A stretch of DNA of 46,707 bases, from assembly GCA_001683905.1 (NCBI GenBank), contig LXQK01000094.1, positions 1-46,707 of the forward strand, given 5' to 3'. A model generated the notes under the pieces. That model did no database searches. It saw nothing but the letters and a program-made list of their open reading frames with translations, and was not told the DNA's origin. This document shows positions 1 to 9,123 of the stretch, piece by piece (within the stretch, counting starts at the first letter, position 1; the number at the start of each line of letters is the position of its first letter). This DNA is from Marivirga sp. ANT-B6 (GTDB lineage Bacteria > Bacteroidota > Bacteroidia > Cytophagales > Cyclobacteriaceae). A program made the position numbers and the translations under genes.

Positions 1-1
1 G

Positions 2-175
2 GACTTAAACGAATGGTTTAAGAATAACGACTTAGAAACAATTCAAAAACAAATAATTAATTGGAATGCTGCTGTATTTTCGTCCATACCTGAGAGTCGT
101 GAATTTTTTGAGACTGAAATTTATGGAGTTCTATTTAACGAGATAAAAAATGTAGCCCACGAAGTATTACAGTGA
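2..175 (+). CDS. C-terminal fragment of an unrecognised protein
   Basis: An open frame enters from the left edge and ends at a TGA at 173-175, giving 57 residues (…NEVAHEVLQ-like end: NVAHEVLQ). It is rich in Asn, Glu and Ile with no recognisable motif, membrane segment or repeat. Its start lies outside the window, so neither length nor family can be judged. It is the first of several small plus-strand genes or remnants in the first 1.4 kb. It could be the intact 3' end of a real gene or another decayed piece. Confidence 0.45.
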   Translation, partial: DLNEWFKNNDLETIQKQIINWNAAVFSSIPESREFFETEIYGVLFNEIKNVAHEVLQ

Positions 176-362
176 TACATTAACAGAGGACATTTACAAT
201 TACGCTTCGTTAGAATATATTAACTGTTTGCCCCCAAAGTTTTTAAAAAACCCTCTTAGTTCAAGAGTAATAAAAGCCAAAAACTGCAGAAACACAAACG
301 TTGGGTGCAAGCATACCTTGGACAGATTTACCATCGACAACGAATAAAAATAAATAATTGAA

Positions 363-652
363 ATGAGACGTTTGACCATCTTTTTATTGTTTGTTCTGTT
401 ATGTTCCTGTAAGGCCAAAGAAATAATTTTGGTTCAAATCAACCAGGACAGCCTCGTCATCGCGGAGAGAAAGTCGACTTTGAGAAGGAATTGAAAATCA
501 TAATTGAAGAAAAAATAGACGAAGGATTTGAGAGATCGGAATTGATAGTTCACGTTAAGGCTGACAAAAGGATTTCTACGACAGAGATGAGTGAAATTGA
601 AAAAGCCATAAGACGTTCAGGAATGAGGAGAGAATATTATTGGGCTGAGTGA
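363..652 (+). pseudogene. Frameshifted small lipoprotein gene
   Basis: An ATG at 363 opens a convincing lipoprotein signal peptide (MRRLTIFLLFVLLCSC), with the lipobox Cys at about residue 16. This frame stops at 492-494 after 43 codons. Another frame then runs uninterrupted from before 480 to a TGA at 650-652; it is Glu/Lys-rich and includes the stretch ELIVHVKADKRISTTEM. The total span is not a multiple of three. I infer one gene broken by a single frameshift near 450-490; the product would be about 96 residues. The second part faintly recalls the periplasmic domain of ExbD-like proteins, but that is only an impression. A sequencing error is the alternative to decay. Confidence 0.45.
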
Positions 653-684
653 CGAACATGTGACTTAGTGTCCATAAAAGTTAT

Positions 685-1272
685 ATGCGCTATAGCTCAT
701 GTCCAATTGTTACCTGCAGCGCTAAGAAACGATACGAAAATAAAAAAACTAATACTTACGAAATCAATTTTTTTTCACTTCCATCAGTATTCAGACAGAA
801 TGGACTAAAGGGCGGGAATTTATTCTTACTGCAAAATGATAAGAAAACGATTTCCATAAACTCGTATGAAAACGATAGAATAAATGAATTAAAAACCTTT
901 CAAGTTTCTGACAAATCAATTTCCACTACAGACCAAAAAGAAAGGGTTGTTATTCTAGATACAGCAAAAGGTGATGTAATCATATTTGACATTCATTCTT
1001 CTAATCAAATCAAACTTTCAATTCCATTTGAAATAAAACCAAACACAATTTTACCAAATTACGATAACCTATTTATTGGTGGAGAAATGGGAAAGGAAAT
1101 ACTCATTCAGTATCACTTTCAAAATTAAAATGGTATCAACTTGAAATTCCAAATGATGTGGTTTTTTTTGAAAAAGCAGTAGACGACTTTCGGAAAAACT
1201 TGTTTGGACTTTTCAACTGATGACGAATGCTGGATGCCATACCATATTATCAAAAAATGGGTCGTAGTTTAG
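685..1272 (+). pseudogene. Hypothetical protein gene broken by two apparent frameshifts
   Basis: An ATG-started frame at 685-1128 encodes 147 residues, with hydrophilic beta-type sequence and no recognised domain. Beyond its stop the coding character continues in a second frame (KLKWYQLEIPNDVVFFEKAV, ending 1220). It continues again in a third frame (DFSTDDECWMPYHIIKKW) to a TAG at 1270-1272. The amphipathic, protein-like character in all three consecutive frames suggests one gene of about 195 residues disrupted twice. The first 15 codons after 685 look less natural, so the true start may be elsewhere. No function can be assigned. Base composition is AT-rich like the other remnants here and unlike the genes after 1.5 kb. 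Confidence 0.4.
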
Positions 1273-1300
1273 AGGTGATTTGACTTCAGAAATAGTTTTC

Positions 1301-1387
1301 ATGGTTTTTAAGCTACTAATAATTGCAACATTTCTTTTGACTGGATACAAATTGGGAAGAAGAAAAATAGTGCCTAAAAAAAGCTGA
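1301..1387 (+). CDS. Possible 28-residue membrane peptide
   Basis: ATG at 1301 to TGA at 1385-1387 encodes a peptide with one hydrophobic segment (VFKLLIIATFLLTGYKLG) and a basic tail (RRKIVPKK). It may be a real single-pass peptide or the N-terminus of a lost gene. No ribosome binding site is visible and the surroundings are decayed, so support is weak. The 124 bases from here to the next gene hold nothing recognisable. Confidence 0.18.
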   Translation: MVFKLLIIATFLLTGYKLGRRKIVPKKS

Positions 1388-1511
1388 CAGAGCTTACAAA
1401 GGATTTGCCGCCTATCTCCCAGGGGTATTTTAATGATAATATTATCTTAACATGGTTTCTTTGCTTAATCAGGCTAATAAGTGAAAATTTACATCACCGA
1501 TTTTTTGAATA

Positions 1512-2132
1512 ATGCACCTAATGACTCACTTCCTATTTATAGCTGTTTTTTCTATATTCACATTTACGGGTGCCGAACAATGTCAAGAGGAAACGCAATT
1601 TTCTGCGGGGGCTACAGAACTTACAGCTATCTCACTAAAAAACACCAAAGGAGAGACAGTTTCTCTGGTCGATATTAAAAAACACAAAGCCTCCGTTTTT
1701 GTACTTCTTTCGCCGGAATGTCCTTTATCCCAGAATTATACGCTAATCCTTCATAACCTCGAAAGAAAATTTCGTAGTAAAAACATTAAATTTTATATCA
1801 TTATCCCGGGCAGTGATTTTTCTTTTGAGGAGATCACGGACTTTGAAAAACAATACAATGTTACGGCAACGGTACTCCTGGATAATAAGTATTTGCTCAC
1901 CAAAGCTTTGGCCGCAACGGTAACGCCTGAAGCGATTATTGCAGATCAGGAAGGGAAAAAAATTTATCAAGGTAAAATCGATAACTGGGCATTTGCATTA
2001 GGTAAAAAACGACAAGTAATCACGGAATACTATGTGGAGGATGCCCTGTATGCCCACCTCGAAAACCAGCCTATAACCACTAAGCAGACTACCCCTGTTG
2101 GATGCTTTATATTTGCGAAGGGCCATGAATAA
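1512..2132 (+). CDS. Secreted thioredoxin-fold (redoxin-like) protein
   Basis: A 206-residue exported protein. The N-terminus (about 1-22) is a signal peptide and the rest has the thioredoxin/AhpC-TSA fold pattern. A single active-site-type Cys70 sits in SPECPLSQNYT at the start of the first helix. A cis-Pro-like TPEAIIAD follows at about residues 136-143, with the strand pair GKKIYQGKIDN after it. The resolving Cys of a CxxC is absent, so thiol-disulfide exchange would need a partner. Redoxins of this kind are commonly paired with cytochrome c/copper-monooxygenase-like proteins, and here the next gene overlaps it by 8 nt. The pair probably works in the periplasm. ATG 1512 places the signal peptide well; an internal Met at residue 4 is the alternative start. 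Substrate unknown. Confidence 0.75.
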   Translation: MHLMTHFLFIAVFSIFTFTGAEQCQEETQFSAGATELTAISLKNTKGETVSLVDIKKHKASVFVLLSPECPLSQNYTLILHNLERKFRSKNIKFYIIIPGSDFSFEEITDFEKQYNVTATVLLDNKYLLTKALAATVTPEAIIADQEGKKIYQGKIDNWAFALGKKRQVITEYYVEDALYAHLENQPITTKQTTPVGCFIFAKGHE

Positions 2133-3480
2133 AGTAATCGCCGGTTTTATATTATATTTCTCATTTTGTGCTGATGCATTTCCACAAAGTGTTACCTTTT
2201 CAGAACATGTTGCCCCAATCGTTTTAACACACTGCGCTCCCTGTCACAGGCCGGACGGCACGGCGCCTTTTTCACTTCTTAGTTATAAGGATGTTGCAAA
2301 AAGAGCAAGCTTCGTACAGCATGTTACCGAAACCAGGTTTATGCCCCCCTGGAAAGCGAACCCTCACTATAGCACTTTTGCCAATGAAAAATTGCTTTCT
2401 GATGATGAGATCAAAACCATAAAAGACTGGGTTCAAAGTGGCACTCCGGCGGGACCGACGGAGGCTATGCCCACCTTACCGGAATTCGCCTCAAACGCTC
2501 AGCTGAAACAAAAACCAGATTTGGTATTGACCATGCGAGAACCATTTGTTATCAAAGGCAATAACGAAGAGACTTATATTTGCTACAAGATTCCTTATGA
2601 GCTTCATTCGGATATGGATGCCAAAGCGATCGAATTTATACCGGGAAACAGAAAGGTAGTTCATCATGTCAGCTATCAAATTCTGGGTGTTGCAGATGAA
2701 GTGGATCTTTACAATTCCCCTGATTATTTTATTTTTGAGGACGAGGACTATATTGATGATGCCCATGACTATGGGTTTTTTAAACTATATTCTGCTGACG
2801 GAAAACCTCCTGTAGAAACGTATCACGATGGTTGGCTTCCAGGCACCTCCCCTCACATTTATCCTGAGGGAGTTGGATTTAAGGTCCCAAAGAAGGGCGT
2901 TTTCCTTATCAGAAATCTGCACTATGGCCCGTCTCCCATCGAGCAGTCCGACCAGTCATCGATACATATTTACTTTTCAGAAAAACCGGTAGAAAGGACC
3001 ATTTTGTTTAGCACCTTTAGACCCAATGGTATTGATTTAACCCAAGATAACATTATCTCAGCCGATACAGTAGTCAAATACCACATGAACATCAAACTGA
3101 ATAATGATCTTTCTCTATTGAACATCAATCCGCACATGCATCTTTTAGGCAAATATTTTAAGTCCTATGCGGTGTTGCCAACGGGAGACACCCTGAGATT
3201 GATAGAAATAAAGGAATGGGATTTTAACTGGCAGGAGTTTTATCGCTTCAAAAAAATGCTAAAGATACCGAAAGGAAGCACCATTTACGCTGAGGCCATT
3301 TTCGACAATACCAGAGACAATCCAAATAACCCGCAAAATCCGCCAGCCCCGGTGTATTTCGAAAGAGGTATGGAAGACAAAGACGAAATGATGCGCCTTA
3401 CTTTCTTATACCTTCCTTATCGAAACGGGGATGAGGATATTGATCTGGAGAATATGTGGGAGAAAACATTGTTCAAATGA
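2125..3480 (+). CDS. Cytochrome c / type II copper monooxygenase-like protein
   Basis: 451 residues from ATG 2125. A signal peptide (about 1-21) is followed by a small c-type cytochrome module with one haem site, CAPCH at residues 37-41, and a likely axial Met in RFMPPW. After it comes a two-domain fold resembling peptidylglycine/dopamine copper monooxygenases. Candidate ligands for one copper are His180-His181 (VVHHVSY) and His266 (LHYGP). For the other copper they are His337 and His339 (NPHMHLLG), with Met422 or Met423 in DEMM. All expected copper ligands appear present. It overlaps the redoxin gene by 8 nt, so translation is coupled. Likely a periplasmic haem-copper oxidoreductase; its substrate cannot be told. 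Not a known bacterial enzyme by sequence alone. Confidence 0.75.
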   Translation: MNKVIAGFILYFSFCADAFPQSVTFSEHVAPIVLTHCAPCHRPDGTAPFSLLSYKDVAKRASFVQHVTETRFMPPWKANPHYSTFANEKLLSDDEIKTIKDWVQSGTPAGPTEAMPTLPEFASNAQLKQKPDLVLTMREPFVIKGNNEETYICYKIPYELHSDMDAKAIEFIPGNRKVVHHVSYQILGVADEVDLYNSPDYFIFEDEDYIDDAHDYGFFKLYSADGKPPVETYHDGWLPGTSPHIYPEGVGFKVPKKGVFLIRNLHYGPSPIEQSDQSSIHIYFSEKPVERTILFSTFRPNGIDLTQDNIISADTVVKYHMNIKLNNDLSLLNINPHMHLLGKYFKSYAVLPTGDTLRLIEIKEWDFNWQEFYRFKKMLKIPKGSTIYAEAIFDNTRDNPNNPQNPPAPVYFERGMEDKDEMMRLTFLYLPYRNGDEDIDLENMWEKTLFK

Positions 3481-3537
3481 TTTTGAGGTAGAAAACTTGA
3501 GCTAACCAGAAAATATAGAGCGTTAAAAATAAGATAA

Positions 3538-6500
3538 ATGAAATCCGCCGCTTTTCTATTCTCCACCTTTTACTTTCTGGTTTTTGCCGTTTCGGCACAG
3601 ACTAGTAAATCGGTTTTGTCGGAAGGGGAATTTTATAAACTCGCCATAGCTGAAAGAGGGATCTACAAGATGGATAAAAAATATTTGTCCTCGTTAGGAA
3701 TAGATATTGCCAATATTGACCCCCGAACAATTAAAATATATGGTAATGGCGGGGGAATGCTTCCCCAGGTAAATCAGGCTCCCCGGCCCGACGATCTTCT
3801 GGAAAATGCTATTGTTATCGCCGGGGAGGAGGACGGAAAATTTGACGAGGAAGATTATATACTTTTTTATGCTGAAGGGCCTGATGAACCAATCTATGAC
3901 CCAAGCGGGGAAGTATTCAGAACACAGAAAAATTTGTTCACTGAAGAGAATTATTATTTTCTCGTTATATCCAATACTGTTGGCAAGAGAATCACTACAA
4001 AACCGAGTATATACGGAATAAGTGGGCTTGTTGCTACTTTTGATGACTACATCAATCATGAATCGGATGAGTTTAACCTGTTGTCTTCGGGGAGAGAGTG
4101 GTTTGGAGAAGCTTTTGGCGAACAGAGCACCCATCATTTTACCTACCAGATAGCAGGAATTCTGCCAGAATCAACTACAACAATAGCTGCTGCTGTCATC
4201 TCGCAAACCAGTTACCCTACGCATTATGATTTCACAATAAATCAATTACAGGTAGGTACATTAAAAGCGGGTATAGCCTCAAGCTTTGAATACGGCTATA
4301 AAGGTGTTGAGGCTTCCGGTATTTTAACTGCCCAAAACATTTTCACCGATGCAGACCCTGAGCTTAGGCTGGAAATAAGTCTAAGGGAAGGCAGCAATTC
4401 CCTGGGCTACCTCAACTATTTTTCGATCAATTTTGAACGTGCGTTAAGGCTGTATGGAAACATTACTTTCTTTAGGTCGCTAAAAAGTACCAATCGTCTG
4501 ATATCTGAATTTCAAATTTCAGATGCCGGTGAAGGGGATATTATCTGGGATATTACTTCTCCTCAGGCCGTAGAAAACCAGGCTTATAACCTAAATTCCG
4601 GAAATATCGTCAGGTTTAAAGCCTATTCGGAAAATCTTAAAGAATATGTCATTTTCAGGGGGAATGATTTTCCTGCTCCTATGCACAATAAGAAAATTTC
4701 TCCTCAAAATTTACATGGCCTGCCGACGCCGGAGCTGCTAATTATAACACATCCGCTATTTGCATCAGAAGCGGAACGATTAGCAGAATTCCGTCGACAG
4801 CATGACAACCTTACCGTTGCAGTTGTTCCTACAGAAGAGATATACAACGAGTTTTCGAGTGGGAAACAAGACGTATCAGCGATAAGGGATTTTATCCGAT
4901 TTTTATACCTAAGATCCGACGAGAATGCCCCGCTACGATATGTCTTATTATTCGGTGATGCTTCCTACGATTTCAAAAGGAAGGATGAGACAAATACCAA
5001 TTTCGTTCCCGTTTATCAGTCACGGAATTCGTTACATAATGTCCTCAGCTATTCTTCCGACGATTATTTCGGATTTATGGATGCTGATGAAGGTGAATGG
5101 CCGGAAACCACCTCCTCGAATCCCCACGATCTGGAAATTGCCGTTGGACGGCTTCCGGTAAAAAGTAAGGCGGAAGCTAATATACTTGTAGATAAACTGA
5201 CTTATTATAGCAGCAATACAAATACTCTTGGCGAATGGCGAAATAAAATAGCTTTTATCGCTGATGATGGAGACCAAAACAAGCACCAGTACCAATCCGA
5301 TTTTTTGGCTGACTTTATAGATAATACCTACCACAATTTAAATGCGAGCCGGGTTTTTATAGATGCCTATCCACAAGACGCCGATAAAAATATCCAAAGC
5401 CCCGCTGTGCGGCAGCGCATTAATGATCATATTCAAAAGGGTGTATTGATTATGGACTATATCGGCCACGGAGGGGAAACGGCATGGGCTAATGAGCAGA
5501 TCCTTGATCTGGACATGATCAAAAAGTGGAATAATTATAATAACATGCCTTTGATACTTTCGGCCACCTGCGAATTCGGAAGGTACGACGATCCACAAAG
5601 AAGTTCAGGGGCTGAAGTGGCATTGCTGAACCCCGAGGGCGGAGCGATCGCATTGTTTACGACGACAAGGCCGGTATTTCCAAATACTATCATTTACCTA
5701 AACAAAGCGTTTTACGAATCGGCCTTTTTTCCTATAGACGGGCAGATGCCGAGGTTAGGGGATATTTTTCGAAAGACCAAAAATGTGGGGGTATCAGGCA
5801 ATACCAATAGAAACTTCTCTTTACTGGGAGATCCATCCATGCGACTTGCCTACCCTCAAAAGGATATCGTGATAACGGAAATAAAGGATAATGTCACCAA
5901 TGAGCAATCCCGAATCCGGCCGGTGAGCAATATTACAATGCGTGGCGAGGTAAGGTCAAAGGGGACAGTATCGACTGATTTTAATGGCCTGTTACACGTG
6001 ATCGTCTACGATCGGGAAACTGCAATCACCACTTTTGGAGATGAAGGAAGTCCGCCAATGGAATTTCATGACCGTCAGGACATAATTTTTAAAGGTAGAG
6101 CGACGGTAAAAAACGGGGAATTTAGCTTTACCTTTGTTGCGCCAAGATCTCTGGATGAATCTTTGGCCTACGGAAAAGTAAGCTTGTATGCGAGCCACAA
6201 AAGTAAGTACGAGGATGCTACAGGCAGTTATATAAACCTTGAAATAGGCGGTGCACCTACCAATATTGCTATTGACAATACGCCGCCAAAAATTAGGCTT
6301 TTTATGGATTCGGATTCGTTTCGATCAGGCGCAAAAGTTTCACCAAATACCACTCTAAATGCCCGGCTAAGTGATGAAAGCGGAATAAATACAAACAATG
6401 GCAAGGGCAACGGAATCAGCGCTATTCTCAATAACGATATTGCTAACCCTGTAGAGCTCACCGAATTTTTCACGACCGATATCGACAGTTATCAAGAAGG

Positions 6501-6939
6501 CAGCATCAGCTATCAATTTCATGGGCTGCCTTCTGGCAGACACGATATACTATTAAAGGCTTCTGATAATTTTAACAACAGGGCGAGCGCCTTCATCGAG
6601 TTTTATGTACTGGATGGAAACGTGCTTTTTGTGCATGAAATAATAGCTTATCCAAATCCTTCCCGTGATGATGTAAATTTCAGGTTTTCCCTGGACAATG
6701 CGATTGACGATTTTAAAGTAAATTTAAAAATTTATTCATTAAATGGAAAACTGGTAAGGCAATTTCATCACGATTTTACAAATAGCGCTGATAAAAATAC
6801 CCTAACCTGGGACAGAACAGACAGCTCCGGGTACAGGATGCATCCAGGGATATATCTCTTTTCTATTGTTTTTGAATCTGATCAACAAACCATTACTTAT
6901 AATGTCCCCTTGCAAGGCAAAATTGTCCTGCTGGATTGA
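3538..6939 (+). CDS. porU: Type IX secretion system sortase PorU
   Basis: 1133 residues with a cleavable signal peptide (about 1-20). The central domain is a C25 gingipain-type cysteine peptidase: catalytic His644 in DYIGHGGE and catalytic Cys678 in SATCEFGRYDDP. Downstream are beta-sandwich domains and a C-terminal T9SS-type domain (from about residue 1040, AYPNPSRDDV … GIYLFSI). PorU is the outer-membrane-surface sortase that removes the C-terminal signal of T9SS cargo and attaches the cargo. Length and domain order fit the family. It follows the monooxygenase-like gene by 57 nt on the same strand. In many Bacteroidota porV lies directly after porU; here a PhoX-family gene follows after 225 nt, so porV must be elsewhere. 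The 225-nt gap shows no clear promoter or terminator. Confidence 0.93.
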   Translation: MKSAAFLFSTFYFLVFAVSAQTSKSVLSEGEFYKLAIAERGIYKMDKKYLSSLGIDIANIDPRTIKIYGNGGGMLPQVNQAPRPDDLLENAIVIAGEEDGKFDEEDYILFYAEGPDEPIYDPSGEVFRTQKNLFTEENYYFLVISNTVGKRITTKPSIYGISGLVATFDDYINHESDEFNLLSSGREWFGEAFGEQSTHHFTYQIAGILPESTTTIAAAVISQTSYPTHYDFTINQLQVGTLKAGIASSFEYGYKGVEASGILTAQNIFTDADPELRLEISLREGSNSLGYLNYFSINFERALRLYGNITFFRSLKSTNRLISEFQISDAGEGDIIWDITSPQAVENQAYNLNSGNIVRFKAYSENLKEYVIFRGNDFPAPMHNKKISPQNLHGLPTPELLIITHPLFASEAERLAEFRRQHDNLTVAVVPTEEIYNEFSSGKQDVSAIRDFIRFLYLRSDENAPLRYVLLFGDASYDFKRKDETNTNFVPVYQSRNSLHNVLSYSSDDYFGFMDADEGEWPETTSSNPHDLEIAVGRLPVKSKAEANILVDKLTYYSSNTNTLGEWRNKIAFIADDGDQNKHQYQSDFLADFIDNTYHNLNASRVFIDAYPQDADKNIQSPAVRQRINDHIQKGVLIMDYIGHGGETAWANEQILDLDMIKKWNNYNNMPLILSATCEFGRYDDPQRSSGAEVALLNPEGGAIALFTTTRPVFPNTIIYLNKAFYESAFFPIDGQMPRLGDIFRKTKNVGVSGNTNRNFSLLGDPSMRLAYPQKDIVITEIKDNVTNEQSRIRPVSNITMRGEVRSKGTVSTDFNGLLHVIVYDRETAITTFGDEGSPPMEFHDRQDIIFKGRATVKNGEFSFTFVAPRSLDESLAYGKVSLYASHKSKYEDATGSYINLEIGGAPTNIAIDNTPPKIRLFMDSDSFRSGAKVSPNTTLNARLSDESGINTNNGKGNGISAILNNDIANPVELTEFFTTDIDSYQEGSISYQFHGLPSGRHDILLKASDNFNNRASAFIEFYVLDGNVLFVHEIIAYPNPSRDDVNFRFSLDNAIDDFKVNLKIYSLNGKLVRQFHHDFTNSADKNTLTWDRTDSSGYRMHPGIYLFSIVFESDQQTITYNVPLQGKIVLLD

Positions 6940-7164
6940 GAAGTTATCGAGTGATCGCTATTTATTTTTACTGGGCTGAATAGCTTCGAATCACTGACAT
7001 CATTCCTTATTTAAAATCAATCTAAAATCATCCTGATTTCTTAATAAAGCTCCGAATCAAATATCAGTGAATTAAAATGTGCTTAACAGATTGGTAACAC
7101 TAGAAATGTAAGTTTACAGTGTAAATAGAAACAATTTTTTTAATTAACAAACCAATCAAAAACC

Positions 7165-9042
7165 ATGAAAAAAATTTATCTTTTCTTTGTTTTGATATTA
7201 GCCGGAGCTAGCACTGGTTATTGTCAATTTTTTTTTCCTGTCGAAGTGGAGGCTGAATGGACTCCCACTACGGTGGTGATGCCGCCATCACCTTTGAAAT
7301 ACCAGGTCCTCTTTATCGGGCAGACCAACAAAGTACAAACAACCAGAACTTATGGGAATGCCCCCGGAGAAGCGCTTGCCAAGCAGTGGCATGATTTTAT
7401 TGGATTTACGCCTGATGATGATTCTGAAGATCTGGGCTGGGTAACCGTGAACCACGAAATGGTAAGTGCCAATGACAGCATCGGCGACGGTGGTGGAATG
7501 ACTGTATTTAAAGTAAGAAGAGATCCCGCAACCGATACCCTGATCATTGTGGATCAGACTTTGGCCGACGGCCGGTCTGGTAAATTTTTCAACATTGACT
7601 TCGTGAATACTGTCGGAGAAACCGGTATGAACTGCGGAGGTATCAGTTCGATTGTTGATGGAAGGATTTGGACTGCAGAAGAGTGGTTCAGAAGTAGCAA
7701 TGAATCCATAACCCCAGGTGTAAGAAACCAGTCTGAATGGACAATTTCTACTGACATACCCGGAGATTTTGCCGGTGCTTCTATTCCAAAGTACCAAAAC
7801 TTTAACTGGATGGTGGAAGTAGATCCAAGGGAAGCAAAAGCAATAAGAAAGCAGTATAACTGGGGACGACAAGGTTTCGAAGGGGCTATCATTATGCCTG
7901 ATAACAAAACCGTTTATACAGCCGAAGACAACACACCAGGTCTATGGTGCAAATTTGTTGCTGATACACCTGGTGACTTCACCAAAGGTAAAACTTATGT
8001 GTACAAGCATGATGCTACTGGATCAGATGGCCCCTGGGTAGAATTAAACAATAAGTCACTCGATGTAATGCTAAATATAAGAGAAGAAGCATTAAAGGTA
8101 GGTGCTACTATGTTTAATAGATTAGAATGGCCTGCAACAGACGGGGAGCGAATATTCGTGACTGAAACTGGAAGAGACAATCTCGGCAATCGCTTTAAGA
8201 ATGGAGCGGCCAAAGGCGGGGTATTAGATTACCATTGGGTTGAACCGGTGAAGGCAAGACACCCTCATATGGCCACTAAAACAGATGACCAAATTCTTGA
8301 TTTTGTTATGGCCGGATTTTTTAATGACTACTACGGTAGAGTATTAGAATTTGATCCTGCAACCGGTATCATGTCTACATTCCTTGAAGGTGGCCCTCAT
8401 TTGGAAGAGTCTCCCGAAGTCGGATCTTATCCTGACAAACATCTTTCGAATCCTGACGGTCTCAATATAATGAAGGTGAACGGACAATCTTTCATGGTGA
8501 TCCAGGAAGATCTTAATGGCTTATCGAAAGGAAGAATCCCTGCAGGTTATTCAAGACCTGTTTGTGAGATGTATCTGTTAGATATGAAAATCCAGAACCC
8601 TACCGTGAGCGACTTGGTAAGAATATCTACCACGCCAATGGGAGCAGAAATTACCGGTGCACAACCCACTCCTGACGGTAAAACGCTCATGGTTAACTCT
8701 CAACACCCTGACGGAAACCTTCCTTTCCCTTACAACAATTCTCTTACCTATGCGATCACAGGATGGGACGCAGCAATATCCGCGATTTCAAATAGTCAAG
8801 GTAAGTCAGTAGAAGTCGATGGCTTTAAAGTATGGCCAAACCCTGTATCCAGGGAATTGAAGTTCAACGAAGTAGTGGATGTAGCTATCTATGATTTGAC
8901 AGGAAAAAGATTAAAGGTTTCCAGAAATATAGAAATGATCGATGTGTCTGATTTAGTACCTGGCACTTATTTGTTAAAAACCTATAATGCAAGGACCAAT
9001 AAATCGAATAGTTCAAAGGTAATTATCGAAAGCGCTAATTAA
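7165..9042 (+). CDS. PhoX-family (DUF839) secreted protein with T9SS type A signal
   Basis: 625 residues. A signal peptide (about 1-20) is followed by a PhoX-type beta-propeller. Landmarks are an NHE motif near residue 97, MNCGG at 155-159 followed by WTAEEWF, GFEGAI near 237-242, and ETGRD at 334-338. PhoX enzymes are Ca/Fe-dependent phosphatases; whether this member hydrolyses phosphoesters is inferred only from family. From about residue 550 there is a T9SS type A sorting domain (VWPNPVSRELKF … DLVPGTYLLKTY), so it is exported and handled by a PorU-type sortase like the one encoded just upstream. The following peroxidase and CDF genes run in the same direction but are separated by a terminator-like hairpin. 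Confidence 0.85.
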   Translation: MKKIYLFFVLILAGASTGYCQFFFPVEVEAEWTPTTVVMPPSPLKYQVLFIGQTNKVQTTRTYGNAPGEALAKQWHDFIGFTPDDDSEDLGWVTVNHEMVSANDSIGDGGGMTVFKVRRDPATDTLIIVDQTLADGRSGKFFNIDFVNTVGETGMNCGGISSIVDGRIWTAEEWFRSSNESITPGVRNQSEWTISTDIPGDFAGASIPKYQNFNWMVEVDPREAKAIRKQYNWGRQGFEGAIIMPDNKTVYTAEDNTPGLWCKFVADTPGDFTKGKTYVYKHDATGSDGPWVELNNKSLDVMLNIREEALKVGATMFNRLEWPATDGERIFVTETGRDNLGNRFKNGAAKGGVLDYHWVEPVKARHPHMATKTDDQILDFVMAGFFNDYYGRVLEFDPATGIMSTFLEGGPHLEESPEVGSYPDKHLSNPDGLNIMKVNGQSFMVIQEDLNGLSKGRIPAGYSRPVCEMYLLDMKIQNPTVSDLVRISTTPMGAEITGAQPTPDGKTLMVNSQHPDGNLPFPYNNSLTYAITGWDAAISAISNSQGKSVEVDGFKVWPNPVSRELKFNEVVDVAIYDLTGKRLKVSRNIEMIDVSDLVPGTYLLKTYNARTNKSNSSKVIIESAN

Positions 9043-9052
9043 CCAGCCAGTA

Positions 9053-9083
9053 AAAACTACCGGGCAGCTTGTCCGGTAGTTTT
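9053..9083 (+). terminator. Rho-independent terminator after the PhoX gene
   Basis: A perfect 11-bp inverted repeat (arms 9053-9063 and 9073-9083, AAAACTACCGG / CCGGTAGTTTT) with a 9-nt loop, followed by a T-rich run to about 9096. It begins 10 nt after the PhoX stop codon. Leakage could still feed the downstream peroxidase gene. Confidence 0.8.
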
Positions 9084-9123
9084 CTTTTCATTTTTTGCGA
9101 TATCAATTTAAAATCAAATACGC

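Noticed and set aside
1481-1678. Plus-strand frame of 65 codons overlapping the redoxin start
   Set aside because: Out of frame with the redoxin gene and without any domain; the redoxin has a signal peptide and fold pattern.
7288-7872. Long minus-strand open frame (194 codons) opposite the PhoX gene
   Set aside because: It lies wholly antisense to a well-supported gene, has no recognisable domain and its sequence is irregular; it follows from codon composition of the sense gene.
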